From positions 3,229,001 to 3,293,000 of the forward strand of contig NC_054690.1 in NCBI RefSeq assembly GCF_011074885.1: 64,000 nt of DNA. Reading direction: 5' to 3'. The notes beneath the pieces were generated by a model. That model saw nothing but the letters and a program-made list of their open reading frames with translations, ran no database searches and was not told the DNA's origin. The translations under genes and the position numbers were made by a program. Positions 50,225-60,955 of the stretch are shown here, in pieces. Every line of letters begins with the position of its first letter. Positions within the stretch are counted from its first letter, which is position 1. Source of the DNA: Brettanomyces bruxellensis. Lineage: Eukaryota; Ascomycota; Pichiomycetes; Pichiales; Pichiaceae.

Positions 50225-52282
50225 TCACCCCTTCAGACCATGGATTTTGCGCAAATGCTGTTTGAGGTTATCCTTCCGGTTGAAGCGTTTGTTACAATTG
50301 GGTTGCGGACAAGCAAATGGTTTCTCAGAAGAATGTGAGCGCATGTGCCGTTTGACATGTTCAGGTCTCTGAAATCTTGAATGACACAACGGACATTCAT
50401 GAATCTTCTTGCTATCATTTCCACCTTTCCTAGATCTAGATTTGGAACGAGCAGATTGTTGTGGTAAATCCAATTTTGACCTTTCAAAATCGGTAAGAAC
50501 GAGGGTCGTTGCCTTTTTAGACTTTGCTTTTGTCTGCCTTTTACTTCTTTTGGAGTGCGTTTTCGATGTCTTCTCCAAGCTAGTATCGTTTTCCTCCTGC
50601 TCTTCCTCCGTCTTAAACGTGACAGTTTTTGTACCTTCTTTTGATGATGCCGTCGTAGGTGGTGTTAGATATTGATCCAGTGGATTAACTCCGTCAGTGT
50701 AAACATTACTTGACAACGACGATGTGGCTCCACTTAAATCAGTTGGTGGTGACTGCTCAAGTTGCATTTCAGTAGGTAAAACATCCACCTCAGGATACTC
50801 CGAAATTGGGAAATTTTGATGCTGTCCTACCGATGCTTTACGCAAAGCTGCATTCTTGGCCTCCTTCGACGCAGCGATTTCACTCAAATTCATCGAAGAT
50901 CTAGAGCGAGTAATTCTGAAACGACTCCCCCGTTGTGGCAACCGGCCATTACTCAAAACGTTCCTCGGTGGCATGGATTTTGTGCGCGGGAGTCGATTAT
51001 TCATCATTTGGGTTCTCTGAAGTTCATATCCATAATTCAAGTTCGGGTAGCTAGATTTTTGCTTTATTCCATTTTTTCTTTTTGATGCATCTTCCACATT
51101 GTTGGAATCAATTAAGAGCATGATATCTTGAGGATTTTCCAAAAATTCCGGATTGATGAAGTTATTAGAAGCTTGTAACAACTCCTCATCTGAAGGTGTT
51201 GAACTCGACTTCTTGTGCTGGCCATTGGCTTGCTGAAGAATTTGTGTTTCCTTCTGCTGCTGCATCTGCATTTGCAACTGTAGTTGTTTTCGCCTCTGGG
51301 AGTATGCTTCCAAATCTGAAAGCTTTCCACCAAACTTTGAGTCCGTTGAACTTAGACCCACGTTGCTTTTGCTTTTTATAAGCAGCGAAGGTGCGATAAA
51401 AGGGCCAGATGAATCACCGTAATGATTATATTCCCGATCCTCTGGATCCACTAAGCCATCATGTGACCCGTCTAATGATGCACCCGGTGTTCTCAACGGC
51501 GTTGTTATCGGAGAGCCAACGGCATGCCTTTGTTGAAATTGTTGCTGAAGCTGAAAATCAGTGTCAAGGTGGCTCAAAGAAATTGATGCAGAGATAGAAG
51601 TTTGCTTCCGATGCTTGTGAATTTTTGGTGATAAGAATGATGGAGGAGTATAAAAAGGATTATTTCCATTCATTGGCGACTTCTCGGCTAATCTTGATAT
51701 TCTGCGTATACTACTTGCATTTGAAATGGCTCTGCGTCTCCTTGGGGTTGTCAGTAAACCATCAGCCCGAGTCTGTGTCTGTATTGGTGTTGTGGTTATG
51801 GTAATCATTGACTTACTCCGAAGTCCCGTGGGACTTGTGGAAGCGCGCAGAGGTGTATGATTACCATTAATGGCATAATTGTTGTTATTGCTTACGGAGG
51901 AAGAAGATGCCGATGGATTCACCTGATTTGCCATTGAGTTTAGCGATGAAATGGTGGAATTGGAGAATGATTCGGGAAATCTGATCGCAGAAGCTCCGTT
52001 CGTCTGACCGTTAATAGCATCCAAGCCTTGTCCGGTAAATTGTAGTGTACTTGTGGTATCTATATTATTTGAAATAGGAACGAAATCCATAAGATCATTG
52101 GAATCTGCAAGCTGCTCATTTTGTTGGGACTGGTCTTGGGTTTGTGCAAAAAATTGCTCGTGATCAAAATTCAACGGATCTGACGCATTGGAATTGCTCG
52201 AAAGTCCATCACTATACAATAACGAAGAAGACGCGTAATTCTTATAATTTGTGTTATTTCCAGGTGGAGTTGATGTCATCAT
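50225..52282 (-). CDS. C2H2 zinc-finger transcription factor
   Basis: The 685-residue protein has two C2H2 fingers at its very C-terminus. Finger 1 ([23 protein letters not shown]) has ligands C630, C633, H646 and H650. Finger 2 ([25 protein letters not shown]) has a C-X4-C spacing, with ligands C658, C663, H676 and H681. The rest is disordered, rich in Ser, Asn and Gln, with short Q runs ([11 protein letters not shown]) and a basic [15 protein letters not shown] region before the fingers. The fingers resemble stress and nutrient regulators such as Msn2, Com2 and Usv1, but I cannot assign an orthologue. MOT3 is next to TVP18 in S. cerevisiae as I recall, making Mot3 a candidate by position. 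A 2.3-kb spacer lies upstream. Confidence 0.85.
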   Translation of the reverse strand: MMTSTPPGNNTNYKNYASSSLLYSDGLSSNSNASDPLNFDHEQFFAQTQDQSQQNEQLADSNDLMDFVPISNNIDTTSTLQFTGQGLDAINGQTNGASAIRFPESFSNSTISSLNSMANQVNPSASSSSVSNNNNYAINGNHTPLRASTSPTGLRSKSMITITTTPIQTQTRADGLLTTPRRRRAISNASSIRRISRLAEKSPMNGNNPFYTPPSFLSPKIHKHRKQTSISASISLSHLDTDFQLQQQFQQRHAVGSPITTPLRTPGASLDGSHDGLVDPEDREYNHYGDSSGPFIAPSLLIKSKSNVGLSSTDSKFGGKLSDLEAYSQRRKQLQLQMQMQQQKETQILQQANGQHKKSSSTPSDEELLQASNNFINPEFLENPQDIMLLIDSNNVEDASKRKNGIKQKSSYPNLNYGYELQRTQMMNNRLPRTKSMPPRNVLSNGRLPQRGSRFRITRSRSSMNLSEIAASKEAKNAALRKASVGQHQNFPISEYPEVDVLPTEMQLEQSPPTDLSGATSSLSSNVYTDGVNPLDQYLTPPTTASSKEGTKTVTFKTEEEQEENDTSLEKTSKTHSKRSKRQTKAKSKKATTLVLTDFERSKLDLPQQSARSKSRSRKGGNDSKKIHECPLCHSRFQRPEHVKRHMRSHSSEKPFACPQPNCNKRFNRKDNLKQHLRKIHGLKG

Positions 52283-54565
52283 ACTGTGGATAACAATTAC
52301 CCTCAGAAATTTTCGAAGCTCTCAATTTCGGAGAGTTCTTTCTTATGAAGCAAAGTGATTATAACAAAGCAGACAGTCCAACAGATAGCGAGCATAAAAG
52401 TGAAAATGGGACCACCTCACGATTTTATATTGTGATGCTCAGATTTGCCTCTTTTAAAACGCTTTTCTTCAGACTTGGTTAAATATCACTTTAAAGAAAA
52501 ACAGCATACGCTCTGCTGGAGTCAAAACAGTAAGTGTTAAAAAGCTTTTAAGAGCTGATCAATCCCTTCCGCTTATATATACGCTCGGTGCGATAATTAA
52601 CCTCAACCCTGTAGAGTAGAATAGCACACTTATAAACTATCCGAGATGAAGGAGTCGATATCTAATTTGTGAGTGCAAATGGTGGGTCCAAACGGGAAAA
52701 TTTTACTTGAAGAGGAGGCAGAGTAAAAAAAATTTGTTACTAACTTCAGCCGGCTGTGTTCAAAAACTACGTGAAAAATAGAAGTAGCAGCACAATCAAA
52801 TGGCATTGCTGGTGAAAATGGAACCGTCGCCAGGAAAGGGAAAGGGAAAAAAAAGTAATGATAGGAAAATAGGCTACCTGTAATGCAATAGCTTTCACCC
52901 TTTATTTTTTTTTCCAAACCATCAACCCATTTCCAGCTCATTTTTTCGCGTGCTTTTCTGATTTGTTCCGCACAGTTTGCTTGCCAAGGGCTAAAATAGG
53001 AAGGTTACAGGTTAAAACCCTTAGTCAAGCCTTCGTTATATTCATCTTAACTTACATACTGAACAATGCTATGATGGAGATTTACACAGGAAATTTAATA
53101 TGTACCTTTCTATTTTAACCTTTGATGATTATCATTGCAGTAATTTGGGCATCATTAAAATTGTGTATGTGAATGATTTATCACAAATTTACTTCTTCGT
53201 TGATTTGCTCTTCCGCGTAATCTATAGTGAACATTTACATTGGATAGATTTTCCTAGCAGTAAATTAGAGCCACACGCGTTACATGACTTTTCCTTTCCC
53301 ATTTTTTCCTTTTTTCCTGTTGCGCATTTTGCCAACTTTTATTAATAGGGTTAGCATAGGGGTTCATACATCAAACCCGCTCAAATATTAGCAATCCTAA
53401 TGATTCAATCTGCTGTAGCTTTAAATCTTCAATGAAATTGGGTAAACTATTTAGTGTTAGACTTGATAACACTAACGGTGCCGGCGGAACCCGACCGCTA
53501 CTTTCCCTTGATAAAAGTTTTTGTGTTTATCGGCTCCTTTCATTGCTAAGACTACTTTGTGGTTATCACTTTTTTTTTATCCACCTTCAAAAAAATCATT
53601 GTATATGTGCCTTTTTTGCCTTTTAGAGCCGATCAATCCAAGCTGATCCCATTAATTGAATTTATAAAAGCGATACCCATCTTCAAGGGTTATATATCTT
53701 TCATTTATTTCTGTACACACCCGATTATTAAATTGCTTTTTTTTAATTTTAAAACTATACGTATTATACTTATTAGTTCAACGAGACAGTGCCCATCAGT
53801 TACAAGCCAGCTATGCGACTGGGTATGCGACTGGGTTTACCTGCAAGCACATTCATTTACAAATTCCTTTTTAACCCATTTTGTATTGCTCAATCAGGTT
53901 TTCTCCCGCCTGAATGAAAATTCGGGACTAACCATTAACGCGTTCCAACATTGGAAATTTCTATTGTTTTTTTTTTCTTCCCCATTTTAAACATCAACAA
54001 TAAGCTTCTATTTTTATGTTATTCTCTGCTGATAGAAAAAAAAAATTCTAACAAACCCTAATCCACGCGTTGTAAATTTCCGGATCCAGTAAAATGTGAC
54101 CCTGTCCGTTTCATGGTGTGTGGTTTTACGTAGGCAATATTTAGGGCAATATAATAGTTAGTCTAATTCTTCACAAACCTATCGGATCAGATGTAAATAT
54201 TGATAAATATTAATATATTAGTCTCTTCTTGCTTGAAGTCTGGTTTTCGTGGTTATTGTTAGATGTTGAAAGGTTATCTCCTTTGAGTTTCATTAGAACG
54301 GTGGACATCCATTTAACAATAATCAGTACATTCTATGGCGGTAATTGCACGCATGGCTATGCTTTGTAACGTATAAATTAGATGTTACATGGCCCGATAT
54401 TAACTTTGGCACCACATTATATACAAGATAGATATGTAAGAATTCGATCGCATTCATATGTCGTGAAAAGTTGAAAGATTTAAAGAAGGGAAGGCGATCC
54501 TTCTTAACGTTAATATCCGACTGTGAATGTTATGTATGTGTGAGTATTATTATTATGATGATCAT
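52283..54565. other. Gene-poor 2.3-kb region upstream of the zinc-finger gene
   Basis: Nothing convincingly coding is seen. The region has many T runs (near 52905, 53571, 53738, 53965), an A9 run near 54038, and a tandem repeat of tatgcgactggg (53813-53836). It also has an AAACCCTAA near 54052 resembling a Tbf1 site. Frames at 52630, 53100 and 53559 are AT-driven and hydrophobic without homology. A long regulatory upstream region of the transcription-factor gene is the simplest reading. Confidence 0.5.
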
Positions 54566-56269
54566 TCATTTGGTAATTTGGGACCTTGACTTCGATATAA
54601 TACTTTCTATCCAATCCTCGTGTTTCCCAATATTATAGTCCGGCGAGAAGTCTAATTCACCTTCATGAAATATATTATTACTTGAATCAGAAAATTTTCT
54701 CTGATTTCCCTTAAATAAACTGTTTTTCTTAGCACCACCTTCTAGACTCTTGTCCTTGACAAAAAGACGTCTCATGTTCGCAAAGAACATATCCTCAAAT
54801 TTCGTCGATCCTTTAAGTTTGATGCTGCAAAGCAGATTTGAACTATTTTTTTGTGAAGTATAGGGGAAATTCTGTTCTAGTTTCAGCTCAAAGTTAGATA
54901 CCAATGACTTCAGATATCTATGACGACCCAATCCATATGTGATGTCATACCTAAGAAAGTATTTCACAATGAGGGGGTACCAAAATGGGAGACTCCCATC
55001 AGGAAACTTCAAAAGATATGCTAAAACAGTCCTGTGACAGTTATAATTCACAAGTCCATATTTACATCGGAAAGTGTTCAATAGCCTTATTATCTGCTCC
55101 AAGTTACCACTAACTCTGAAGTACTTAACAAATACCGAAACTGTTGAACATGATGGATAAATGGATATGCTTTTGTGTGATGCTTCTGAACACATAAAAT
55201 TCCAAGCTCTGTGGAAGCTATCTTTACGTAATAGTTGAAAAATCACGGTATTCATGCAGTTGACATCAAGAAATGTTCTCTGTTGCCTGTTGTAATATTC
55301 AATAATTTGTTCTGTTGTTGCATTGGTGTCAATCATATCTACCAACTTAATATCGTTAAATTTTGGACAATATGTCAAGTTTGCTTTAATCATCACATTT
55401 TCAAAAGAGGATTTAATCACTGATCCCGGCTTTAACAGGGCTAATGTTATGTACCAGCTAACCAAATCGGGTTTTATTGACAATGCATTCATTTGAAAGA
55501 TAATGGATTTCCATATTTGCAGTCTTTCAACGTTCAAATCAGTGGTCGCCAAATAGTTTTTTCCCAAAATGTTGTATGTCATAGCACTCGGCTTGACATT
55601 CAAAACCTTCATCTTGTTAAAAACAGTATTTACTACTTTGTCTCTTCCAGATGAACTGAAAAAGTCAATCAAATCATTGTATATCCCAAGACTATTTATG
55701 CGAAAAGAAGTATTGTTCACAATACTTTTAAGCAAGAACGAAGATATCTTCTGGGAGATATTGATATACTTGAACCTTACTAGTTCATGAACAAAAATTT
55801 GTAATTCTTCACTTCTAATTTGTGCATTTTGCCCCAAAAAGTATCTGCTATTGAGCTTCTTCATCATTGCGGAACCTTTCGGCATATTTTTTACCCAGTA
55901 CACCTTAAATATGCGATGAAAATCGGATGGAATATAAGTAAGATGGCTAGTATTACCATTACCAATTGTAAGCGCAATAATTTCCGTTCTAAGCTTATTG
56001 GCAACTATCCGCTCTTTTTCAGAGACAATATCTTTCAATTTCTGTTCTGGCACTGATGTAACCTTTTGTGAAACTATTCGGTCCGAAGTGTTCGGACCTG
56101 AAGTTAACTTATGAGCCTCGAAATGCACAGCTCTGAACAAATTGAATGATATTCTAGAAAAGGAGTAGCATAGCGGCTTCGAAAAAGGTAACCTAGGATT
56201 AAATAAACAAGTCCTTATGGGTTTCTTGGGTCGTATTGGAAACGCAAGTTTCTCTATAATTGTACACAT
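54566..56269 (-). CDS. Probable mitochondrial pentatricopeptide-repeat (PPR) protein
   Basis: The 567-residue protein starts with about 50 residues rich in Arg, Lys, Ser and Phe and poor in acidic residues, a likely mitochondrial presequence. Helical repeats follow. The clearest PPR-like unit is IYNDLIDFFSSSGRDKVVNTVFNKMKVLNVKPSAMTYNILGKNY (about residues 198-241, described by its ends). Weaker units include the NALSIKPDLVSWYITLALLKPG and MNTVIFQLLRKDSFHRAWNFM regions. Yeast PPR proteins bind specific mitochondrial mRNAs and control their stability or translation (for example Aep3, Pet309, Ccm1). I cannot say which, if any, is the orthologue. It is divergent from RPC10. Confidence 0.7.
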   Translation of the reverse strand: MCTIIEKLAFPIRPKKPIRTCLFNPRLPFSKPLCYSFSRISFNLFRAVHFEAHKLTSGPNTSDRIVSQKVTSVPEQKLKDIVSEKERIVANKLRTEIIALTIGNGNTSHLTYIPSDFHRIFKVYWVKNMPKGSAMMKKLNSRYFLGQNAQIRSEELQIFVHELVRFKYINISQKISSFLLKSIVNNTSFRINSLGIYNDLIDFFSSSGRDKVVNTVFNKMKVLNVKPSAMTYNILGKNYLATTDLNVERLQIWKSIIFQMNALSIKPDLVSWYITLALLKPGSVIKSSFENVMIKANLTYCPKFNDIKLVDMIDTNATTEQIIEYYNRQQRTFLDVNCMNTVIFQLLRKDSFHRAWNFMCSEASHKSISIYPSCSTVSVFVKYFRVSGNLEQIIRLLNTFRCKYGLVNYNCHRTVLAYLLKFPDGSLPFWYPLIVKYFLRYDITYGLGRHRYLKSLVSNFELKLEQNFPYTSQKNSSNLLCSIKLKGSTKFEDMFFANMRRLFVKDKSLEGGAKKNSLFKGNQRKFSDSSNNIFHEGELDFSPDYNIGKHEDWIESIISKSRSQITK

Positions 56270-56633
56270 CGCACGCAGGTGGGGGACATGTCTGTTATAG
56301 CGCCAAAGTAGTTGAATTCAAACGAAAGTGAATCTATATATATGCTTTTTGTATTTAATCTGCAACCTTTAGTTTTAAAACTTTTCCCAGTGATTCCCCC
56401 TTTTAGAGAAATATAGATATATACCCCGTTACGTTCTTTACTTATTTTTCAGTTGAACCGAACTTGAACTGAGATCTATTTGACGATATCTAAAGCGAGG
56501 ATGGGAAGAAAAATATAAAAAATTTTAGCTCTAGAAAAAAAAAAGGTTCACTCTTTTTATATATACCTACCACTTTACATAATTTCCACTGAATTAAGAA
56601 TCTTAACAGTATACACACATACAGTAAATAGAA
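56270..56633. other. Intergenic region, divergent promoter PPR gene/RPC10
   Basis: These 364 bp contain TATATATA-type elements near 56336 and 56562 and an A10 run near 56534. I see no gene. Confidence 0.45.
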
Positions 56634-56855
56634 ATGTCAAGCAGAGAAGGATTTGTGCCACCATCGGCAACCAATCTTGGTAATGCTGCATCTGGTATAC
56701 AAAGTGTGAAGAATTATGGCTGCAAATATATATGTGCTCAATGTGCCGCAACATTCACTCTATCCCCAAAGGAGCCGGTTAGATGCAAAGAGTGTGGTCA
56801 TAGAGTGTTATATAAAGCTAGAACTAAGCGTATGGTTCAGTTTGAAGCTCGTTGA
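56634..56855 (+). CDS. RPC10: RNA polymerase I/II/III shared subunit ABC10-alpha (Rpb12)
   Basis: The 73-residue protein has a zinc ribbon with ligands at about C34, C37, C51 and C54 (YICAQC...VRCKECGHR) and the invariant end [14 protein letters not shown]. This small subunit is shared by all three nuclear RNA polymerases. S. cerevisiae Rpc10 is 70 residues, and the C-terminal 25 positions are almost identical. The N-terminal tail before the ribbon is variable in the family. Confidence 0.97.
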   Translation: MSSREGFVPPSATNLGNAASGIQSVKNYGCKYICAQCAATFTLSPKEPVRCKECGHRVLYKARTKRMVQFEAR

Positions 56856-57188
56856 TTTATAGATTTCTGTCGAAACGCCTTCGATAACAAACCGGTGACT
56901 TGGTATACGATTCATCCATCCATCTGATCATGTCTGATGGAAATATATATTCCGTTGGGTCTCATGCTATAAATCATTTATAAATCATTCCAGATGATAT
57001 GATTACTTCAGAGTCTTATTTTCTTCATGGTGGCTTTATAAAGCTTTCAAATGTATTTTACTTGAAAAAGCATATGTAATTTAAAGTGGAAGAAAACATA
57101 GTTTTCTACTTGATAAAAAAAAGTAGTCGATGAATAAATAAATAAATGATTTGCGAATACATATATGTGTAACTAAGTAATCTGTGTC
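56856..57188. other. Intergenic region, convergent 3' ends RPC10/complex I gene
   Basis: These 333 AT-rich bp are probably 3' UTRs, with a duplicated ataaatcatt near 56970-56985. No gene is seen. Confidence 0.45.
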
Positions 57189-57840
57189 CTAGTTCTCGTT
57201 CATTTTAACGCCTGGAATCTTTTCCAAAGGAACCAGATTCTTAAATTCCCATTTCTCCTCTCCATCCCTAACCTCATAATACTTCTTTAGATCGACACCA
57301 TGATTTGGATGGTTGACAAAGTTAAACCAAGGTATCATTGAGAGGAGCAACTGAGAGTGGTTTGAGTTTCTTGAAGCAACATCTTGAAGATATGGTGTTA
57401 AAGACGACTTCTCAACACCATAAGGATTCTTCCCCTGAGATAAAAGTCTTTTCACCTCATACCTATCTTTCTGAACCTCTCTTTTATTCTCGGAAAGACC
57501 CCAAAATCTTTTTGTGGACTCGTTATATGCTAGGATAAAACCTCCTATTACTCCAATCAAACCTGCTGCCCTTACAAAGGTTGCTGGTGGAGCTTTAAAT
57601 GTTCTTCCAGATGCAGGTTCATATTGTTCCATCAAATAAAGAAGCAATGGAGCACCCGCAGCCGATCCTCCCCATAATGCATAATCAGCTGGTCGAAAAT
57701 ATCTGACCACTTTACCGAATTTTGGATCTTCGTCAATAACCTGTTTCAGTTGAAATGAAAGTTAGTACTTCTAAACACATTTTATGGAAAGCACCCTAGT
57801 TTCAAAAGAAAAAAGAAATACTTACTTCGTATTTTGCCAT
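57189..57840 (-). CDS. NADH:ubiquinone oxidoreductase 21-kDa subunit (fungal accessory type), two exons
   Basis: The coding sequence is the complement of 57189-57740 joined to 57826-57840 and gives 188 residues. Exon 1 encodes MAKYE, and exon 2 continues VIDEDPKFGKVVRYFRPADYALWGG. Two membrane segments follow (ALWGGSAAGAPLLLYLM and FVRAAGLIGVIGGFILAY), then STKRFWGLSENKREV and a conserved hydrophilic C-terminal domain with YLQDVASRNS and PWFNFVNHPNHGVD. This matches the fungal complex I 21-kDa accessory subunit (Neurospora nuo-21 type). It is absent from S. cerevisiae. Together with the gene at 19908 it shows that the organism has complex I. Confidence 0.88.
57741..57825 (-). other. Spliceosomal intron of the complex I 21-kDa gene (85 bp)
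   Basis: On the minus strand the donor is GTAAGT, the branch point TACTAAC is at 57767-57761, and the acceptor AAACAG ends at 57741. It lies after codon 5. Confidence 0.92.
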
Positions 57841-58251
57841 ACCTAACAGCTATTTTATGTCACCTGATTTCCGTTGTATTAGTATGTACCTGGTTGTTTT
57901 TAACTTAAAAGCCTTTAATTGGTCCCCACAAACTTTTGATTCTTTTCGGACTATTTTCATTGCGAGGAATTCAATGCAGTCTCTCTGTTTCATAAGAAAA
58001 TAAAATACAAGTTTAATTACCAACCGAGTTTGCTTTTTGCCGCTTAGGTAATCAATATTTGTATGATCTCCGTAAATTTTTTCCCCTCCCCTGCTTAGTG
58101 GTACTACAAAAAATACATTTTAATTTGTCTCATCAAGTGTTTCTCCAGTTTATTTACGATAGAAATCCAGGCAGGATTTAGTGGGTTTGAACAGGTGGGA
58201 AAAGCTTATTCAATTTGTGCATATAAATAAATTTCTTTCGTATCTTTGAAA
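57841..58251. other. Intergenic region, divergent promoter complex I gene/RSC4
   Basis: These 411 bp hold no gene that I can see. The stretch 58079-58093 is a short polypyrimidine run. Confidence 0.45.
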
Positions 58252-60252
58252 ATGCCAAGGGGAAGACGACCAGCCGTTACGTTGACAATCCATCGTGGCA
58301 CGAAAGACGCGCTAAAAAACGTTGAGATAGAGACCACCATTCATAAAGATGATTATTTTACCAAGAAGATGATGAAAGAAATCTATTCCTCTACAATCGA
58401 CGGGGCAATTAACCTCAAGGATGAAAAAACTGATGAATATATTGCGGGTCCATTCATGAAGCTTCCGCCAAAACGGCAGTTTCCAGATTATTATGACATA
58501 ATCAGTCAGCCAATATCACTTCACGAGATTCAAATAAAAGCCAATCCAAGGAAAACCAAGTCGGCCGATTTACCAACATTATATGAATTTGTTCAATATT
58601 TCAAGTTGATGAGTGATAATGCAGCTTCTTATAATGGAGTCGATAGTCTGATAGCAAAAGACGCGCATCATCTCTTTGAATTTGCGAAGATTCACTGTGA
58701 GAAATTTGCAGAAGAAAACAGAAAGGAAAGGCCTTCTTCTAAGGATGATAATATTGCAGTTAAGGCAGAGTCTTCTGGTGATGAAAGTTCCACCGCAAAT
58801 ACGGAAGCAGAATTGACCACCTCTCCCGTCAAACCTTCTGAGGAATCTTCTGCTTCTGATTTGTTCGAACAGAAGGATCACACGTCTAACTTGAACAAGA
58901 TTTTGCGGTCGGTTATTGCCTTCAGATCTTCACATCATAAGAATAGTCTCAAGTTATCGATACCTTTTATGAATCCAGTTGACGGAAACGAGTATCCAGA
59001 TTATTATAAAGTCATTAAAAAGGGCATGTGTTTTAATGATGTTGCAGAAAATTTAAAAGCAGGTCGGTATAAAAATGGTGCTGCAGGGATTCAGAGTTTC
59101 CGAGATGATGTTGAACTCATATTTTTGAATGCGACAACGTACAATGCAGCGGGTAGTGCAATTTACCGGGATGCGATTACTTTGAAGACATACTTTCAGA
59201 AAAAGATGGATAAGTTCGGTTTGCAAGGTAAGGTTACGGATGATATCGTGGAGCAAGAACCTGCAATATCTAAGCCAAAGAAGCAAGAAGAGGAGAAGAA
59301 GCCAAAGTTAAAAAGGAAGATAGTCATCCCGGATAGTATATTCCCATTTCCAAAAAGACGTGGCAGGAAAAGCAATAAGCAAAAGCAGATCGAGGCCCAG
59401 ATTAAGGCCGAATATCTGAGACGTCATGCTGAAGGAGCTTCGGAGGAAGATTTTCCAACGGACGAAATCATTTCACAGATAGAGGAAGATTATACTACTA
59501 GTGGTAAAGTTGAACAAACCACTGCTCCTCCACAAACCGTGGTGGCAGCACCTTCACCAATTATTGCGCAAGATGTTATTCCATTCATTAGAAAGCATGA
59601 CATCGAAAAGGCCAAGAATGTGGAGGCTGTTGATGATATTACGGCCTTTATTAAGCGCTTTACATTTTCCTCAGCTGTTCGCCAGTATAGTTCCTACAGC
59701 TCTGATGTGACGGAATATTTTGAACATTGTATGATTGAACCTGCTGGAAATTCTACTATTGGTGGATCAACTTACTCAATAACGATTCCAGCAGAAGAAA
59801 TAATAGGGCAACCATTGATTGTTCTTGTTTCACTACAAAATCGAATCATTGACGAGAAATATACTACCGAGCTGAAGGTCAATAAAGAAATTTTGAAACC
59901 CCAGCCGCTTTCTATATCTTATGACGACGACGATGATGATGGGGAGTTTGTGGCCTGCAAGTTTGAGTTTAAATTGGGTCTTGGACTTAACCTCTTTGAA
60001 TTCCAGCTGAAGGTTCCATTCCCATTAAAGAAAAAGAAAACTGAAGAGGAGAAAGCTAAAGATTTAGTTGCAAAAGTCGCAGCCGATGCCAAAATTTCCG
60101 AAGATGGCGTTGTTACAAGATCTGCATCTCACAAGGCCAGTGACTCGCCGGATACTGTTTCCACTGTAACGAATACTGCAGATGAAACCGTTATTAAAGA
60201 TGGAAATCAATTTTTTAAAGAATCAGTGAAGGTTTGGGTTAAGGTCGCTTGA
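58252..60252 (+). CDS. RSC4: RSC chromatin-remodelling subunit Rsc4 (tandem bromodomains)
   Basis: The 666-residue protein has two bromodomains, at about residues 38-150 and 212-320. Each has the acetyl-lysine asparagine in a YN motif (AASYNGVDS, ATTYNAAGS) and the ZA-loop motif PDYYD/PDYYK. A conserved C-terminal domain follows (about 440-666, FVACKFEFKLGLGLNLFEFQL and ending FFKESVKVWVKVA), similar in placement to Rsc4's essential C-terminus. Rsc4 binds acetylated histone H3 for the RSC remodeller. The start MPRGRRPAVTL contains an AT-hook-like core. MEH1 is next to it, as in S. cerevisiae as I recall, which supports Rsc4 over other bromodomain proteins. Confidence 0.88.
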   Translation: MPRGRRPAVTLTIHRGTKDALKNVEIETTIHKDDYFTKKMMKEIYSSTIDGAINLKDEKTDEYIAGPFMKLPPKRQFPDYYDIISQPISLHEIQIKANPRKTKSADLPTLYEFVQYFKLMSDNAASYNGVDSLIAKDAHHLFEFAKIHCEKFAEENRKERPSSKDDNIAVKAESSGDESSTANTEAELTTSPVKPSEESSASDLFEQKDHTSNLNKILRSVIAFRSSHHKNSLKLSIPFMNPVDGNEYPDYYKVIKKGMCFNDVAENLKAGRYKNGAAGIQSFRDDVELIFLNATTYNAAGSAIYRDAITLKTYFQKKMDKFGLQGKVTDDIVEQEPAISKPKKQEEEKKPKLKRKIVIPDSIFPFPKRRGRKSNKQKQIEAQIKAEYLRRHAEGASEEDFPTDEIISQIEEDYTTSGKVEQTTAPPQTVVAAPSPIIAQDVIPFIRKHDIEKAKNVEAVDDITAFIKRFTFSSAVRQYSSYSSDVTEYFEHCMIEPAGNSTIGGSTYSITIPAEEIIGQPLIVLVSLQNRIIDEKYTTELKVNKEILKPQPLSISYDDDDDDGEFVACKFEFKLGLGLNLFEFQLKVPFPLKKKKTEEEKAKDLVAKVAADAKISEDGVVTRSASHKASDSPDTVSTVTNTADETVIKDGNQFFKESVKVWVKVA

Positions 60253-60406
60253 TTTGTAATGCGATGTACTAATAGATTTGTATTGTATATGTATATACTA
60301 TAGCCCGGTAGTTTTAATAGTTACTGAGCACCGTGGCTAGAATTGTGCTATAAAATAAAAAGAACATACCCGTGTCCCGTTGCGTTACTTTCAAGTGCGA
60401 AGGCTC

Positions 60407-60955
60407 TTACTCTAATGTAGCAACTAAGGGACCTATTTTTGATGTATCTATGGCAGTTAGCTTCTCAAGTCTTTCAGGACCTAGTCTTCTCTTAAGCGCA
60501 TTCAAGTTTCTATCAACCTCATCCTTCGCATGTTGTTGGCTTTCCACTTCCACTTTAATAATATCACTTGAAGCATTCACCGTGTTTGTTGTTACGTGAC
60601 TCAGATTGGACATGGTCATATCCTGGACAGCTTGCGGCTGTTGCATAGATTTCTGCTGCTCCATTACAACCGATGATGCTGTGCTAGGTTCTGTATCGCC
60701 ATGCTGGAATGATTGAGACGGTATTGGTTGCTGAAAGCTCTGTGATTCCTGTTGTATGAAAGAGCCCAAATCTATAAGATGATCGTTTGCAGAATTGAGG
60801 ATGTTGTTAAGCTCCTTGTTCCGAAGCTCTAAACGAAGCTCTTCTTCTGTTTGTTTCTGGTTCTGTTCATTGTCTGCCATCAATGGTGTGTTTTCATCAA
60901 CATTCTGATCGACGTTTTCATCGTCAGACCGAAGACAAGATATGCAAATCCCCAT
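60407..60955 (-). CDS. MEH1: EGO/Ragulator complex subunit Meh1 (Ego1, LAMTOR1-like)
   Basis: The 182-residue protein begins MGICISCLRSDDEN: Gly2 is an N-myristoylation site, and Cys4 and Cys7 are palmitoylation candidates, the lipid anchor of Meh1/Ego1. Next come an acidic patch with ENTPLM and a helix ELRNKELNNILNSANDHLIDL matching the S. cerevisiae segment around NTNDKLIDI. A Gln-rich linker follows. Meh1 holds the Rag GTPases Gtr1-Gtr2 on the vacuole to activate TORC1 in response to amino acids. The ATG at 60955 is chosen because glycine must be residue 2. The other Met upstream would bury the lipid signal. Confidence 0.88.
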   Translation of the reverse strand: MGICISCLRSDDENVDQNVDENTPLMADNEQNQKQTEEELRLELRNKELNNILNSANDHLIDLGSFIQQESQSFQQPIPSQSFQHGDTEPSTASSVVMEQQKSMQQPQAVQDMTMSNLSHVTTNTVNASSDIIKVEVESQQHAKDEVDRNLNALKRRLGPERLEKLTAIDTSKIGPLVATLE

